NCBI GenBank assembly: GCA_964555055.1
Contig: CAZKQW010000003.1
Location: forward strand, 62,001-126,000
Direction of reading: 5' to 3'
Origin: GCA-016699445 sp964555055
GTDB lineage: Bacteria; UBA10199; JACPAL01; GCA-016699445
Length of the DNA: 64,000 nt
Both the position numbers and the translations under genes were made by a program. Below, piece after piece: positions 40,040 to 48,370 of the stretch (its first letter is position 1; the number at the start of each line of letters is the position of its first letter). The notes below the pieces were generated by a model. The model was not told the DNA's origin, made no database searches, and saw nothing but the letters and a program-made list of their open reading frames with translations.

Positions 40040-40821
40040 GATACTTTTGGGGACCTCGGGGAAAGAAGGCATTCGACGCCTGGTGGCGTTCAGCGGGTCC
40101 GGCGTGTTGGGCCTTTGATTTCGACGGGACTTTGTCGCCTCTCGAAAAGCTACCCCATCAGGCGCGGATGTCGCAGAAGACCGCTAGCCTCCTGCGAGAG
40201 CTCTCCCTCCTCGCGCCCGTCATCGTCATTTCGGGAAGAGGGTTGATGGATTTGAAGAAAAAGGTCGGCCTGAGGCGTTCGGTCCTGGTGGGGAACCACG
40301 GTTTGGAGATTTCTTCCGTCTATGAAGCGGACTATAAAGCCTCGGCGCCGGCCCGCAGCGCCTGCCGGGTTTGGAAAAAAACGCTCCGAGCCCGTCTGAA
40401 GCGGGAGCCCTTTTTCGGAAAATTGTTATTTGAGGACAAGGCGTATTCCCTCTCCATCCATTTTCTGGAACGGTTAGCCCCGGAAGAGGCGTCGCTCTTG
40501 AAGGAAGCGTATGCGGCTTTGGATCCAGCCCCGAAGAGAGTCTCGGGTAAGAACGTCATGAACCTGATTCTCCGGGAATCCATGGATAAAGGCCAGGCCT
40601 TGGCTTTTTTAATGCGGAAGAACGGTTACCGAAAGGCATTCTTCATCGGCGACGACGTGACCGACGAGGATGTCTTCAAGCGGAAAGCCCGCGGTCTTTT
40701 CACGGTCCGAGTCGGCTTCAAGAAAGGGTCTACGGCCCGCTATTTTTTAAAATCCCAAAGCGAGATCGATCGGCTTTTGAAAAGGGCCGTGGACTTGGCG
40801 TCAGAGAGAAAGCCTATTTAG
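40036..40821 (+). CDS. otsB: Trehalose-6-phosphate phosphatase
   Basis: 261 aa HAD-superfamily enzyme. CWAFDFDGTLSPL is motif I with both Asp residues, VIVISGRGL is motif II, LVGNHGLE the trehalose-phosphatase GNHG(L)E signature, and FFIGDDVTDEDVFK motif IV. It dephosphorylates trehalose-6-phosphate to trehalose. It has no intact OtsA synthase partner in the window; the gene before it survives only as a fragment. It overlaps the convergent sulfurtransferase end by 8 nt. Confidence 0.92.
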   Translation: MRYFWGPRGKKAFDAWWRSAGPACWAFDFDGTLSPLEKLPHQARMSQKTASLLRELSLLAPVIVISGRGLMDLKKKVGLRRSVLVGNHGLEISSVYEADYKASAPARSACRVWKKTLRARLKREPFFGKLLFEDKAYSLSIHFLERLAPEEASLLKEAYAALDPAPKRVSGKNVMNLILRESMDKGQALAFLMRKNGYRKAFFIGDDVTDEDVFKRKARGLFTVRVGFKKGSTARYFLKSQSEIDRLLKRAVDLASERKPI

Positions 40822-41653
40822 CGATGGATTTCTGGGCGTCCTTCGACCATTCGCTCCAGCTCCCCTCGTAAAGCTTGGAGTTAAAGCCGGCGAGCTTGAG
40901 AGCGAAGATATTGGTGCACGCCGTGACTCCGGAACCGCAGTACGAGATGATGGTCTTGTCCTTGGTGACTCCCAGTTCCTGAAAAAGGGATTTCAGCTTG
41001 CCGGGGGGATGGAACTTTCCCGTGTCGGGGTCCAGGCATTGCTTGAAGAAGAAGTTCTCGGCTCCCGGGATGTGGCCCGCACGGCTATCGATGGGTTCGA
41101 CTTCCCCGCGGTAGCGTTCGGGGGCCCGCGCGTCGATCAACAGGACGTCCGGATCCGCGCGGAGGTTGTCGACGTCATCCATATGAACGGTCATCACGTG
41201 CTTGGCGCGCGCGAAGAATTTTTGAGGGACGTAACGGCGCATCTCGCGTTCGGCGGGGCGCGATTCGCGGCTCCAGAGGTTCCATCCGCCGTCGAGGATC
41301 GAGACGTTATCGTGCCCGAAGAACCTCATCAGCCACCAGAGCCGGGCCGCGGGAGCGCCTTGCCCGTCGTCGTAGGCGACCACGTGGTGGTCGCGCGCGA
41401 TTCCCATTTCGGAAAGGATGTTCTCAAAATCCCTTTTGTTAGGGAGAGGATGCCGGCCGGGGCCGTCCTTTCCCGACAGATGGTCGTCGACGTCCAAATG
41501 AAGGGCCCCCGGGATGTGGCCTTCCTCGTACAAGCGGCGTCCTTCGCCCGGTTTTCCCAAGACCCAACGGCAATCGACGACCCTCAAATAGTGGTCCCCT
41601 AATTGTTGCTGAAGCCAGTCGGTCGATACGAGATCTTGATGCGTTTGAGCCAT
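40814..41653 (-). CDS. Rhodanese-type sulfurtransferase (SseA/3-MST-like)
   Basis: 279 aa, two rhodanese domains. The N-terminal domain begins VSTDWLQQQLGDHYLRVVDC and has AYDDGQGAPAARLWW; the C-terminal active-site loop is SYCGSGVTACTN, with the 3-mercaptopyruvate-type CGSG(V)T loop and nucleophilic Cys near residue 235. DARAPERYRGEVEPIDSRAGHIPGA matches the family. It transfers sulfur from 3-mercaptopyruvate or thiosulfate to a thiol acceptor. Confidence 0.93.
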   Translation of the reverse strand: MAQTHQDLVSTDWLQQQLGDHYLRVVDCRWVLGKPGEGRRLYEEGHIPGALHLDVDDHLSGKDGPGRHPLPNKRDFENILSEMGIARDHHVVAYDDGQGAPAARLWWLMRFFGHDNVSILDGGWNLWSRESRPAEREMRRYVPQKFFARAKHVMTVHMDDVDNLRADPDVLLIDARAPERYRGEVEPIDSRAGHIPGAENFFFKQCLDPDTGKFHPPGKLKSLFQELGVTKDKTIISYCGSGVTACTNIFALKLAGFNSKLYEGSWSEWSKDAQKSIAK

Positions 41654-41713
41654 GAACCATCCTTATTTTAAGCGTAGAAAGAAGGATATCGCTTAAGTGG
41701 CTCCCACCGGCAA

Positions 41714-43522
41714 TTAAATTATGCCGTGGAGAGGGGCTTCGGGAGCCCCTAGCGCTTCGATCTTGGAGACCAGGCGAGGATCCTCCTCCAAGACGGGGGC
41801 GTGCGTCTTCTTCACGCGTGCGTTGATGACCAGAGAGCCGTGGCATCCCCAATGCTTAGTCTCCGTGAAGGCGCCGAACCCGCTAATGTCCGCCGCGGGG
41901 TCCGAGCGCGTAAACGTCACCCAAAGGAAATTGTCCACGGTACGCGCCGTGAATTCCGCGTCATCGACCACCACGACCAGGGGAAAGCCCGCGATCTCCC
42001 CCGGAGGACCCTCTAGCGCCAAGACGGGAGCGGTCGATTCCACGATGAGAATGCCCGGCAAAGCGACCTTCGGGTTCTTGAAATGCGACGGCAGGCGGAT
42101 TTGCGAAATTCGGGCCGCTAAATCCCTTTTTTTGGGACCGGCCGCCGCGACGACGACCTTCGAGCCGCGGTTCAGGCCGGAGCCCGAATAATCCAGGGTG
42201 TCGATCGTCGTGCGCGTCTGGAAATGCAGGTCGCGCCTCCAATCGACGCGCTCCAAGGCGTGGCGGAAGAAAGCGGGGATGTCGTGAATATCAAGGCCGT
42301 AATCGTCTTGGCAGTTCACGATCCACAGATATTTCGCGAGCGAAAGCTGGCCTTGACCTAAAAGAGCGTTCGCTTGGGTCAGGATTTCCTGGGGTTCGGT
42401 CGTGTTTTGGTAAGGCGTGTAGCGTTCGCTTCCGATCGCCAGAAGAAGAGGATGGACTCCGCAAGCGTCGACGGCGTGCACGGCTTTAATGCCTTTAACG
42501 ACCTCGGGGATCATTGGTCCCGAGATCTCATGGATGAAGGCTCCGAACGACGTGTCCTCTTGGGGAGGACGGCCCACCGTGGTGAAGGGCCAAATGGCTC
42601 CCGGGCGGTGGTGGACGGATTCCACTTTCAAGACGGGGAAATCATGGGCGAGGCTGTAGTATCCCAAATGATCGCCGAAAGGGCCTTCGGGCAAGAGGCG
42701 CGCCGAGTCGACCGTGCCCGTGATGCAGAAATCGGCTTCCGCATATAAGGGAAGGGTGTCGGGTCGTCGAAGAAACGGGATCGCGTGTCCGCCTAAGACG
42801 CCCGCGAAAGAGAGTTCTGACATCCCTTCGGGAAGCGGCATCACGGCGGCCACCGTCATGGAGGGAGCGCCGCCGACGAAGATGTTCACGCGGAACGGTT
42901 TTCCGTGCCGTAGCGCCTCTTGATGGTGCACGCCGATCCCTCGGTGGATTTGGTAGTGTAATCCGATTTCCTCGTCCTGGCGGTACTGGTTTCCCGAGAT
43001 TTGAATCCGGTACATACCGAGATTCGAGTGGACCCATCCCGGGTTGAGCGGGCTCTCGGTATAAACTTGAGGCAGCGTGATGAACGCCCCGCCGTCGCGC
43101 GGCCAAGAAACGAGTCGGGGCAGGTCCGAAATACGGGCCTTATTTTTCAAAACCGGTCCCCCGGACTGAAAAGCTCGGAACGAAGGCTTCAGCCGCCAAG
43201 CGATCTTCGGGAGGTCGAGATAGCGGTAAAAATGCCGGAGCGCCTTTTCCGGTTCCGTCTTGAGCGCGAGGAGTTTCTGGATGTCGCTTAAGGTGTCCCG
43301 AAACAGGAATCGCGTGCGCTCGAGGGTGCCGAAAAGATTCCCGAGCAGGGGGAATTTCGTGCCTTTGACGTTCGTGAAAAGGAGGGCCGGGCCTTGAGCC
43401 TGATACACGCGCCGCTGGATCATGCCCACTTCGAGGTGCGGATCGACCTCCGTCTCGATGCGAACAAGGCGTTTATGTTTTTCGAGGTCGGCGACGCATT
43501 GTTGGAGATTACGGTAGCCCAT
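41714..43522 (-). CDS. UbiD-family (prenylated-FMN) decarboxylase
   Basis: 602 aa. MGYRNLQQCVADLEKHK at the start, VNIFVGGAPSMTVAAVMPLP, ADFCITGTVDSARLLPEGPF and FGDHLGYYSLAHDFPVLKV are UbiD blocks; SFGAFIHEISGPMIPEVV carries the acid residue (EIS). It decarboxylates aromatic or unsaturated acids with prenylated FMN, as in ubiquinone and menaquinone routes. No UbiX is in the window. It follows the glycosyltransferase gene by 6 nt on the same strand. Confidence 0.9.
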   Translation of the reverse strand: MGYRNLQQCVADLEKHKRLVRIETEVDPHLEVGMIQRRVYQAQGPALLFTNVKGTKFPLLGNLFGTLERTRFLFRDTLSDIQKLLALKTEPEKALRHFYRYLDLPKIAWRLKPSFRAFQSGGPVLKNKARISDLPRLVSWPRDGGAFITLPQVYTESPLNPGWVHSNLGMYRIQISGNQYRQDEEIGLHYQIHRGIGVHHQEALRHGKPFRVNIFVGGAPSMTVAAVMPLPEGMSELSFAGVLGGHAIPFLRRPDTLPLYAEADFCITGTVDSARLLPEGPFGDHLGYYSLAHDFPVLKVESVHHRPGAIWPFTTVGRPPQEDTSFGAFIHEISGPMIPEVVKGIKAVHAVDACGVHPLLLAIGSERYTPYQNTTEPQEILTQANALLGQGQLSLAKYLWIVNCQDDYGLDIHDIPAFFRHALERVDWRRDLHFQTRTTIDTLDYSGSGLNRGSKVVVAAAGPKKRDLAARISQIRLPSHFKNPKVALPGILIVESTAPVLALEGPPGEIAGFPLVVVVDDAEFTARTVDNFLWVTFTRSDPAADISGFGAFTETKHWGCHGSLVINARVKKTHAPVLEEDPRLVSKIEALGAPEAPLHGII

Positions 43523-43528
43523 AAGGAA

Positions 43529-44164
43529 TCATGTGAGGGAAACGAAGCTGACTTGATCGCGGTCGTTGCCGATTCCCATCGGTTCTATGTGCAATGGGTT
43601 TACCTTCGGGTCCGCCCAAATCTTAAACCCGGCTTTTTGGGCCTTGCGGCAAAAAGAAAAATCCTCGGACAGATGCCCTTGCGACGTCCATTCGCTGGTG
43701 AACCAAGGGGCTTTGATCTTTTCGAAGACGTGGCGCTCCACGAGGAGGCAACCGCCGCCGACGGCGTCGACGGAGACTTTCGACTTCGCTGTCGGCGAAA
43801 TGGGTTTGAGTTTCTTTCCCTGGAAACGGAACGCCATCGGTTCGTGCGGCGGAAGACGCTTCCGATACACCCCGCTGACGATGGGTTCGCCCGCCGCCAA
43901 CAGACGCGTGAGGGTATCGTGCGCCGGCAGGATATCCCCGTCCAAAAAGAGGATATGTGTCGGTTCGATCGGATGCGAGAACATCTGCTCCACCAAATGA
44001 TTGCGCGCGCGGTCGACCAAGGCGCCTTGGAACACCATCAAGTCCGTTTCCGAGGGCTTCTCCAAGGCCAGGATGCCGGCGACGACCTGCCAATAAATGA
44101 GGGATGTCGCCAACGGGATGGCGATGACGACACGGGGTTCCTGAGAGATCCGGAGCGATTTCAT
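43529..44164 (-). CDS. Small GT-A glycosyltransferase-like protein
   Basis: 211 aa. RVVIAIPLATSLIYWQV, then ARNHLVEQMF, HILFLDGDILPAHDTLTRLL with the DxD metal motif (DGD) near residue 75, EPIVSGVYRK, VGGGCLLVERHVFEKI, and EDFSFCRKAQKAGFKIWAD with an ED pair. The fold matches family 2-like nucleotide-sugar transferases. The sugar and acceptor are unknown. GGGAG lies about 11 nt upstream. The gene lies between the ATPase and ubiD. Confidence 0.78.
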   Translation of the reverse strand: MKSLRISQEPRVVIAIPLATSLIYWQVVAGILALEKPSETDLMVFQGALVDRARNHLVEQMFSHPIEPTHILFLDGDILPAHDTLTRLLAAGEPIVSGVYRKRLPPHEPMAFRFQGKKLKPISPTAKSKVSVDAVGGGCLLVERHVFEKIKAPWFTSEWTSQGHLSEDFSFCRKAQKAGFKIWADPKVNPLHIEPMGIGNDRDQVSFVSLT

Positions 44165-44168
44165 AAAA

Positions 44169-45293
44169 TCATTTCTCCCATAACTCCTTAATAAAAACCT
44201 GAAAAGGCAAAATACGGGCTTTCATACCTACCAGCTCCACGTCTTTTTCCCCCAAATGAACCTGATAGAATTTCGGAATGGGGGTGCGGGATGAAAAATA
44301 GGAAATGTGAGGACTAATGCTCCCTTCGCCCGTCTTGCATTCGACGGCGAAAAGGGGTTTGCTATTCTTCAGTACGATGAAGTCGATCTCCCGCCTCATC
44401 GAATCCCTCAGGAAACGCAGCTCCATTTTTTCTCCCTGTGTGTCCTCGATGAAGCGGCAATACTTGAGGAGATGCGAAGCCACGAGGTTTTCGAAGCGCG
44501 CGCCCTCGTTCTCGCATTGGGACCAATCCCATAAATAAAGCTTCCGTTCTTTTTTAGCGGCCCTTAATTTGGGCAATCCGTAGGGTAGGATGCGATACGC
44601 GAAATACAACCTCTCCAGGATCTGAATCCATTTTTCCGCCGTTTCAAAGGAGACTTGTAGGTCATTACTTAAATTGGAGACGGATAGGGGCGATCCTACC
44701 CGCGAAGGAAGAATATCCAAGAGGAGTTCGATATGGGACAAGTCGCGCACGTGTTCGAGGGAAATGAGATCTTCCTGGAGCACGCGACTTTTCCTTTCCC
44801 TTTGCCAACGCTTGTAGGAAGTCTCGTCGGATTTTAAGAGGGGTTCCGGAAATCCTCCGTACGTAAGGAGATCCTTGAAGCCACTGGGGCCTCCATCGTT
44901 CATTTCATCCAGGGTGATCGGATGGAGGCGGTAATAGTCCAAACGAGCCGAACCCGTGACGAGGATTTTGAGTTTCGACCGATTCTTGTCGAATACGCCC
45001 TTGATGAAGTTTCGCCAGTGTTTGTATTTGTGGATCTCGTCGAAAACGAGCATTTTTTGTTTGGAGGGAATCTCACCGGAGAGAAGGAGCTTGCGGGTTT
45101 TCGTATCATCCCAACTCAAGTACGCCGGATGTTCCGTATCGGTCGTATCCAACAGATGAAAAGCAACCGTCGTTTTCCCCACCTGGCGCGGCCCACCGAG
45201 GAAAACCATCTTTTCTTTCAAGTCCTTATCGATCCATTTTTCCAGGTATCTTTTCATGAATGTGTAAATTAGACTGAGATCTAGTTTATACAT
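44169..45293 (-). CDS. AAA-type ATPase with DUF4143 (ATP-binding protein)
   Basis: 374 aa from ATG 45293; a second in-frame ATG at 45257 gives 362 aa. VFLGGPRQVGKTTVAF is the Walker A loop, QKMLVFDEIHKYKHWRNFI the Walker B helix, and KILVTGSARLDYYR the sensor 1 region. The C-terminal half is DUF4143 with FENLVASHLLKY and FIVLKNSKPLFAVECKTGEG, an inactive-looking PD-(D/E)xK nuclease fold. Cellular role unknown; the family is often single-gene and mobile. Its start codon lies in the centre of a large symmetric palindrome. Confidence 0.88.
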   Translation of the reverse strand: MYKLDLSLIYTFMKRYLEKWIDKDLKEKMVFLGGPRQVGKTTVAFHLLDTTDTEHPAYLSWDDTKTRKLLLSGEIPSKQKMLVFDEIHKYKHWRNFIKGVFDKNRSKLKILVTGSARLDYYRLHPITLDEMNDGGPSGFKDLLTYGGFPEPLLKSDETSYKRWQRERKSRVLQEDLISLEHVRDLSHIELLLDILPSRVGSPLSVSNLSNDLQVSFETAEKWIQILERLYFAYRILPYGLPKLRAAKKERKLYLWDWSQCENEGARFENLVASHLLKYCRFIEDTQGEKMELRFLRDSMRREIDFIVLKNSKPLFAVECKTGEGSISPHISYFSSRTPIPKFYQVHLGEKDVELVGMKARILPFQVFIKELWEK

Positions 45294-45323
45294 GTATGAA
45301 CTAGATTCAACCTGAATTTACAC
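45262..45323. promoter_or_regulatory. 62-bp symmetric palindrome over the DUF4143 ATPase start
   Basis: The inner 24-bp near-perfect palindrome (45281-45304, centre ACATGT) is flanked on both sides at the same distance (10 nt) by GTGTAAATT (45262-45270) and AATTTACAC (45315-45323). Both dyads share the same centre (45292.5), which lies on the ATG at 45293. Confidence 0.7.
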
Positions 45324-45346
45324 GCGTCTATCGAAACTCTTAACTA

Positions 45347-45376
45347 TTGAAATCTCGGATCGAAAATGTGTTTATC
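45347..45376 (+). promoter_or_regulatory. Predicted promoter of fmt, leaderless start
   Basis: TTGAAA (45347-45352), 18-nt spacer, TTTATC (45371-45376). The ATG at 45384 is 7 nt beyond, so the projected +1 meets the start codon. This favours 45384 over the ATG at 45366. Confidence 0.4.
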
Positions 45377-45383
45377 GATTCCA

Positions 45384-46340
45384 ATGAAACCCCTCCGCAT
45401 CATTTTTATGGGCTCTCCCGAGCTCGCGATTCCGTCCTTGAGAATACTGAAGGAATCGTCGCACCGGATCGTCGGCGTCGTTTCTCAGCCCAACAAACCG
45501 GCTGGTCGCGGCCAAGAACTCTCGCCGCCTCCCGTCGCCCAGTACGCGAAGGAACAAGGGCTACCGCTCTTCCAACCCGAACGCGTCAAAAACAATCCTG
45601 AGTTTTTGGAAACGCTACGGGGCCTCAACGCCGATCTCATCGCCATCGTCGCTTACGGTAAAATCCTGCCGCCCGAACTTTTGAGCCTTACGCCCCTCCA
45701 GTGCGTCAACGTCCATTTTTCCCTTTTACCAAAATACCGCGGCGCTGCGCCCATGCAGTGGGCCGTCATCGACGGGGAGGAGGAGACGGGCGTGACGACG
45801 TTCATCCTCGTGGACAAGGTCGACGCGGGACCCGTCTTGTTGCAGAAGCGCGTCTCGATCGAGCCCGAGGACACGTGCGTCGAGCTCGCGCCGCGACTGG
45901 CGAATCTAGGGGCCATGGCCCTTTTAGAGACCGTGGAGGGTTTGAGCGAAGGGAGCTTGACTCCGATGCCTCAAAACGATGCCTTCGCGACGCTCGCCCC
46001 CCTGCTTAAGAAGGAGGACGGGCGTTTGGACTTTTCCCGGAAGGCGCGTTTCTTGGTCAATCAGGTGCGCGGCATGAACCCCTGGCCCGGGACGTCGACG
46101 ACGTATCAAGGGAAATTCCTAAAAGTGTTCCGTGCGGAGGCGACGGCCGCCCGCGGGGGCGCGGTGCCGGGAACGGTCGTCGTCGCGGACGCGCAGAATG
46201 CGGAACGCGGCCTTCAAATCGCTTGCAAAGACAGTAGCCTCCTCCTTAAGGAGGTGCAGCTCGAAGGGAAGAAACGGATGCCGATCACGGACTTCCTCAA
46301 AGGCCACCCGGTGGCCCTCGGAGAAAAATTAGGTTTATGA
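45384..46340 (+). CDS. fmt: Methionyl-tRNA formyltransferase
   Basis: 318 aa. LRIIFMGSPELAIPSLRIL is the N-terminal strand-turn-helix; NVHFSLLPKYRGAAPMQW carries the Asn and His of the formyl-transfer site; GVTTFILVDKVDAGPVLLQ supplies the Asp; RGMNPWPGTSTTY starts the OB-fold tRNA-binding part. It makes fMet-tRNA for initiation. The def gene is not adjacent. The stop overlaps the rpe ATG by 4 nt. The lack of a ribosome site suggests a leaderless start. Confidence 0.96.
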   Translation: MKPLRIIFMGSPELAIPSLRILKESSHRIVGVVSQPNKPAGRGQELSPPPVAQYAKEQGLPLFQPERVKNNPEFLETLRGLNADLIAIVAYGKILPPELLSLTPLQCVNVHFSLLPKYRGAAPMQWAVIDGEEETGVTTFILVDKVDAGPVLLQKRVSIEPEDTCVELAPRLANLGAMALLETVEGLSEGSLTPMPQNDAFATLAPLLKKEDGRLDFSRKARFLVNQVRGMNPWPGTSTTYQGKFLKVFRAEATAARGGAVPGTVVVADAQNAERGLQIACKDSSLLLKEVQLEGKKRMPITDFLKGHPVALGEKLGL

Positions 46341-47005
46341 CCAAGAAAATAGCCCCTTCCATCTTGTCCGCCGATTTCGGTCGTTTGACCGAAGAAATCC
46401 AGGCCGTCGAAAAGGCCGGCGCGGATTGGATCCATCTTGACGTGATGGACGGCCACTTCGTGCCCAACCTCACGATCGGTCCCGTCGTCGTGGAGGCGGC
46501 CCGGAGAGCCACGAAACTCTTTCTGGACGCCCACCTCATGATCGATAACCCTGAAAGATACATCGACGAGTTCCGCAAGGCTGGCGCGGATTCGATCACG
46601 GTCCATGCGGAGGTGTGCCGGCCGGGTCCCCGACTTGACGCTGCGATCGATCAAATCCGCCGGTCGGGCGCGCGCGTCGGCGTCTCCATCAATCCGGACA
46701 CGCCGATTTCGGTTCTCGGGAACTATTGGCACCGCATCGATTTGGCTTTGGTGATGAGCGTCCATCCGGGCTTCGGAGGGCAGTCTTTCATCGAATCCTC
46801 GGTCGATAAGATCCGCGAGTTGAGCCGCCTCGTCCAAGAGCGGAAGCTGAATCTCGAGATCGAAGTCGACGGAGGTATCAGCGCTAAGAACATCAAAAAG
46901 GTTTCCGACGCCGGGGCTACCGCCTTTGTCGCTGGCTCCGCCATTTTCAAAAGTTCCGATTACCAAAAAACAGTCTCTGAGATGAAACGTTTGATCTCCG
47001 CATGA
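46337..47005 (+). CDS. rpe: Ribulose-phosphate 3-epimerase
   Basis: 222 aa TIM-barrel. APSILSADFGRLTEEI, HLDVMDGHFVPNLTIGP (metal His and catalytic Asp), DAHLMIDNPERYI, and VMSVHPGFGGQSFIESSVDKI (second His) then EVDGGISAKN (last Asp) are all intact. It interconverts ribulose-5-phosphate and xylulose-5-phosphate in the pentose-phosphate and Calvin pathways. It is translated from the ATG overlapping the fmt stop. A bidirectional terminator follows. Confidence 0.97.
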   Translation: MTKKIAPSILSADFGRLTEEIQAVEKAGADWIHLDVMDGHFVPNLTIGPVVVEAARRATKLFLDAHLMIDNPERYIDEFRKAGADSITVHAEVCRPGPRLDAAIDQIRRSGARVGVSINPDTPISVLGNYWHRIDLALVMSVHPGFGGQSFIESSVDKIRELSRLVQERKLNLEIEVDGGISAKNIKKVSDAGATAFVAGSAIFKSSDYQKTVSEMKRLISA

Positions 47006-47026
47006 CGCACCCATAACGCGCGAGTC

Positions 47027-47057
47027 CGATAAAAATGGATTCATTCCATTTTTATCG
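47027..47057. terminator. Bidirectional terminator after rpe
   Basis: A 13-bp stem (CGATAAAAATGGA 47027-47039 / TCCATTTTTATCG 47045-47057), 5-nt loop, with A-rich and T-rich arms. It separates the fmt-rpe operon from the tatA operon. Confidence 0.75.
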
Positions 47058-47097
47058 ACGGAGCAAGTGGTCCATTCACGGCCCTCAGATGGGAGTT

Positions 47098-47125
47098 TCA
47101 GAAGGAGAGCGGTGTCTCCCTCTGA
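47098..47125 (+). promoter_or_regulatory. Hairpin in the tatA 5' region
   Basis: TCAGA-A-GGAGA (47098-47108) pairs with TCTCC-C-TCTGA (47115-47125), 6-nt loop, one mismatch. Its 5' arm includes GGAG. The ATG at 47133 lies 7 nt after. It could block ribosome binding or be an attenuator remnant. Confidence 0.5.
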
Positions 47126-47132
47126 ATAAAAA

Positions 47133-47393
47133 ATGGACAAAATTTATGACGCGGTGCTACCCTTCGGAAATATGGTCACTTCCGTTCCATTAACCATGGC
47201 CGGCATCGGCGGTTTAGGACCCTGGGAACTTATCATCGTGCTGGCGATCGTCCTCGTCGTTTTTGGCGCCGGCAAGGTTCCGACCGTGGGAAGCTCCCTA
47301 GGCGAAGCCATCAAGAATTTCCGTAAGGCCGTAAAGGATTCCCAAGGTTCATCCGAGTCTCAAGTCGCTAAAGAACCCAAAGAAAAATCATAA
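47133..47393 (+). CDS. tatA: TatA/TatE-type twin-arginine translocase subunit
   Basis: 86 aa if the ATG at 47133 is used. The TatA core begins at GIGGLGPWELIIVLAIVLVV (residues 25-44, TM helix), FGAGKVPTVGSSLGEAIKNF (hinge and amphipathic helix). TatAs normally start within a few residues before this, so the 22-residue N-terminal extension (MDKIYDAVLPFGNMVTSVPL) is unusual; ATG 47199 would give a normal length but has no ribosome site. The C-terminus is Lys/Glu-rich. It forms the protein-conducting pore with TatC, not seen here. First gene of the PhaR-ArsA operon. Confidence 0.9.
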   Translation: MDKIYDAVLPFGNMVTSVPLTMAGIGGLGPWELIIVLAIVLVVFGAGKVPTVGSSLGEAIKNFRKAVKDSQGSSESQVAKEPKEKS

Positions 47394-47399
47394 TATCCT

Positions 47400-47873
47400 A
47401 TGGCAAAATCCCCGCTCACTTCCTTCTCCACTGGACTCCTCCAGCTCGCCGCCTTGATGGGTAATTTTTCGGAATTAGGCCATGTCAAAAAGCACGTCTT
47501 CCGGGCAGGCCGTGAAGTCCTCTTGGCCTTTAAGGAACTTTTAGAAATCGTCGACCAGTATATTGCCGACGTAAGCGACGGAGGCTCGACCCAACAAGCG
47601 CTTCAAACCGCTTTGGGTTACGCCCAGGTCACGATCCAGCAACTCGTGAAGAAGCTCCCGCGCAGCGACGAGGAGGATTATCGGTCGATGCACCGTAAGG
47701 TGATGGGTTCGATCCTGGAAGTGATCGAGTCTGAAATAGGACGCAGCCAAAAAGCGAAGTCCCCAAAGGCTCAAGAAAAAGCGAAGATGAAAGCCGAGGT
47801 CTTGGAAGCCATCCGCAAGGTATTGATCAAGGAAATGTACGACAAGAACGGAAAAAATAAGGAGCCCGTATGA
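47400..47873 (+). CDS. Helical hypothetical protein linked to PhaR-like regulator
   Basis: 157 aa, predicted almost all helix: FSTGLLQLAALMGNFSEL and VFRAGREVLLAFKELLEIVD read as amphipathic coils, as do phasins, the granule-coat proteins. A Lys/Ala-rich C-terminal helix follows (SQKAKSPKAQEKAKMKAEV). No signature motif. It ends in an ATGA overlap with the PhaR-like gene. Phasin-like function is an inference from partner and composition only. Confidence 0.6.
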   Translation: MAKSPLTSFSTGLLQLAALMGNFSELGHVKKHVFRAGREVLLAFKELLEIVDQYIADVSDGGSTQQALQTALGYAQVTIQQLVKKLPRSDEEDYRSMHRKVMGSILEVIESEIGRSQKAKSPKAQEKAKMKAEVLEAIRKVLIKEMYDKNGKNKEPV

Positions 47874-48370
47874 CCACTTCGAAGAAGACGCGCGTCGTTA
47901 AGCGCTACCAAAACCGCAAACTCTACGATACGAGCTCCAGCCGCTACGTGACCTTGGACGACATCGCGACGCTCATCCGCGAGGGCGAGGACGTGCAGGT
48001 GATTGACAATCAAAATCAAGAGGATCTGACGAGCGTGACTTTGACGCAGATCATTTTCGAGCAGGAAAAGAAGAAGAAGAGTCTGCTTCCTTTAAATACG
48101 CTCCGAGGCATCATCCAAAGCGGTGGCGAAAAGATCGTCGGCTTCGTCCAGAGCTCGATCGAAAGCAGCGTGAGTTCGATCACGCACGCGCGCGACGAGG
48201 CGGTGGGCAAGATCGAGGAAGGAAAGCACCTTATTAAGGAATTCGTCGACGACAAGATCAAGCCGGCGATCGACTCCGTGTCCGTTCTGCCCGCCTTGCA
48301 TTCCGAGATCCGTACGCTCAAAAAGAAGATTGATCATCTCGAGGAGAAGTTGAAGAAGTACGAGGGTTGA
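47870..48370 (+). CDS. PhaR-like polyhydroxyalkanoate accumulation regulator
   Basis: 166 aa. PHB_acc N-terminal domain: RVVKRYQNRKLYDTSSSRYV, then LDDIATLIREGEDVQVIDNQ and EDLTSVTLTQIIFEQEK, the signature of PhaR DNA-binding regulators. The rest is not the usual second PHB_acc domain but a long coil (SSIESSVSSITHARDEAV ... EIRTLKKKIDHLEEKLKKYE). PhaR binds DNA and PHA granules. No PHA synthase is in the window. The last bases overlap the ArsA start (TTGA). Confidence 0.85.
   Translation: MTTSKKTRVVKRYQNRKLYDTSSSRYVTLDDIATLIREGEDVQVIDNQNQEDLTSVTLTQIIFEQEKKKKSLLPLNTLRGIIQSGGEKIVGFVQSSIESSVSSITHARDEAVGKIEEGKHLIKEFVDDKIKPAIDSVSVLPALHSEIRTLKKKIDHLEEKLKKYEG

Noticed and set aside
42642..43106. 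154-aa frame inside ubiD
   Set aside because: Arg/Pro-rich shadow translation; ubiD is intact in its own frame.
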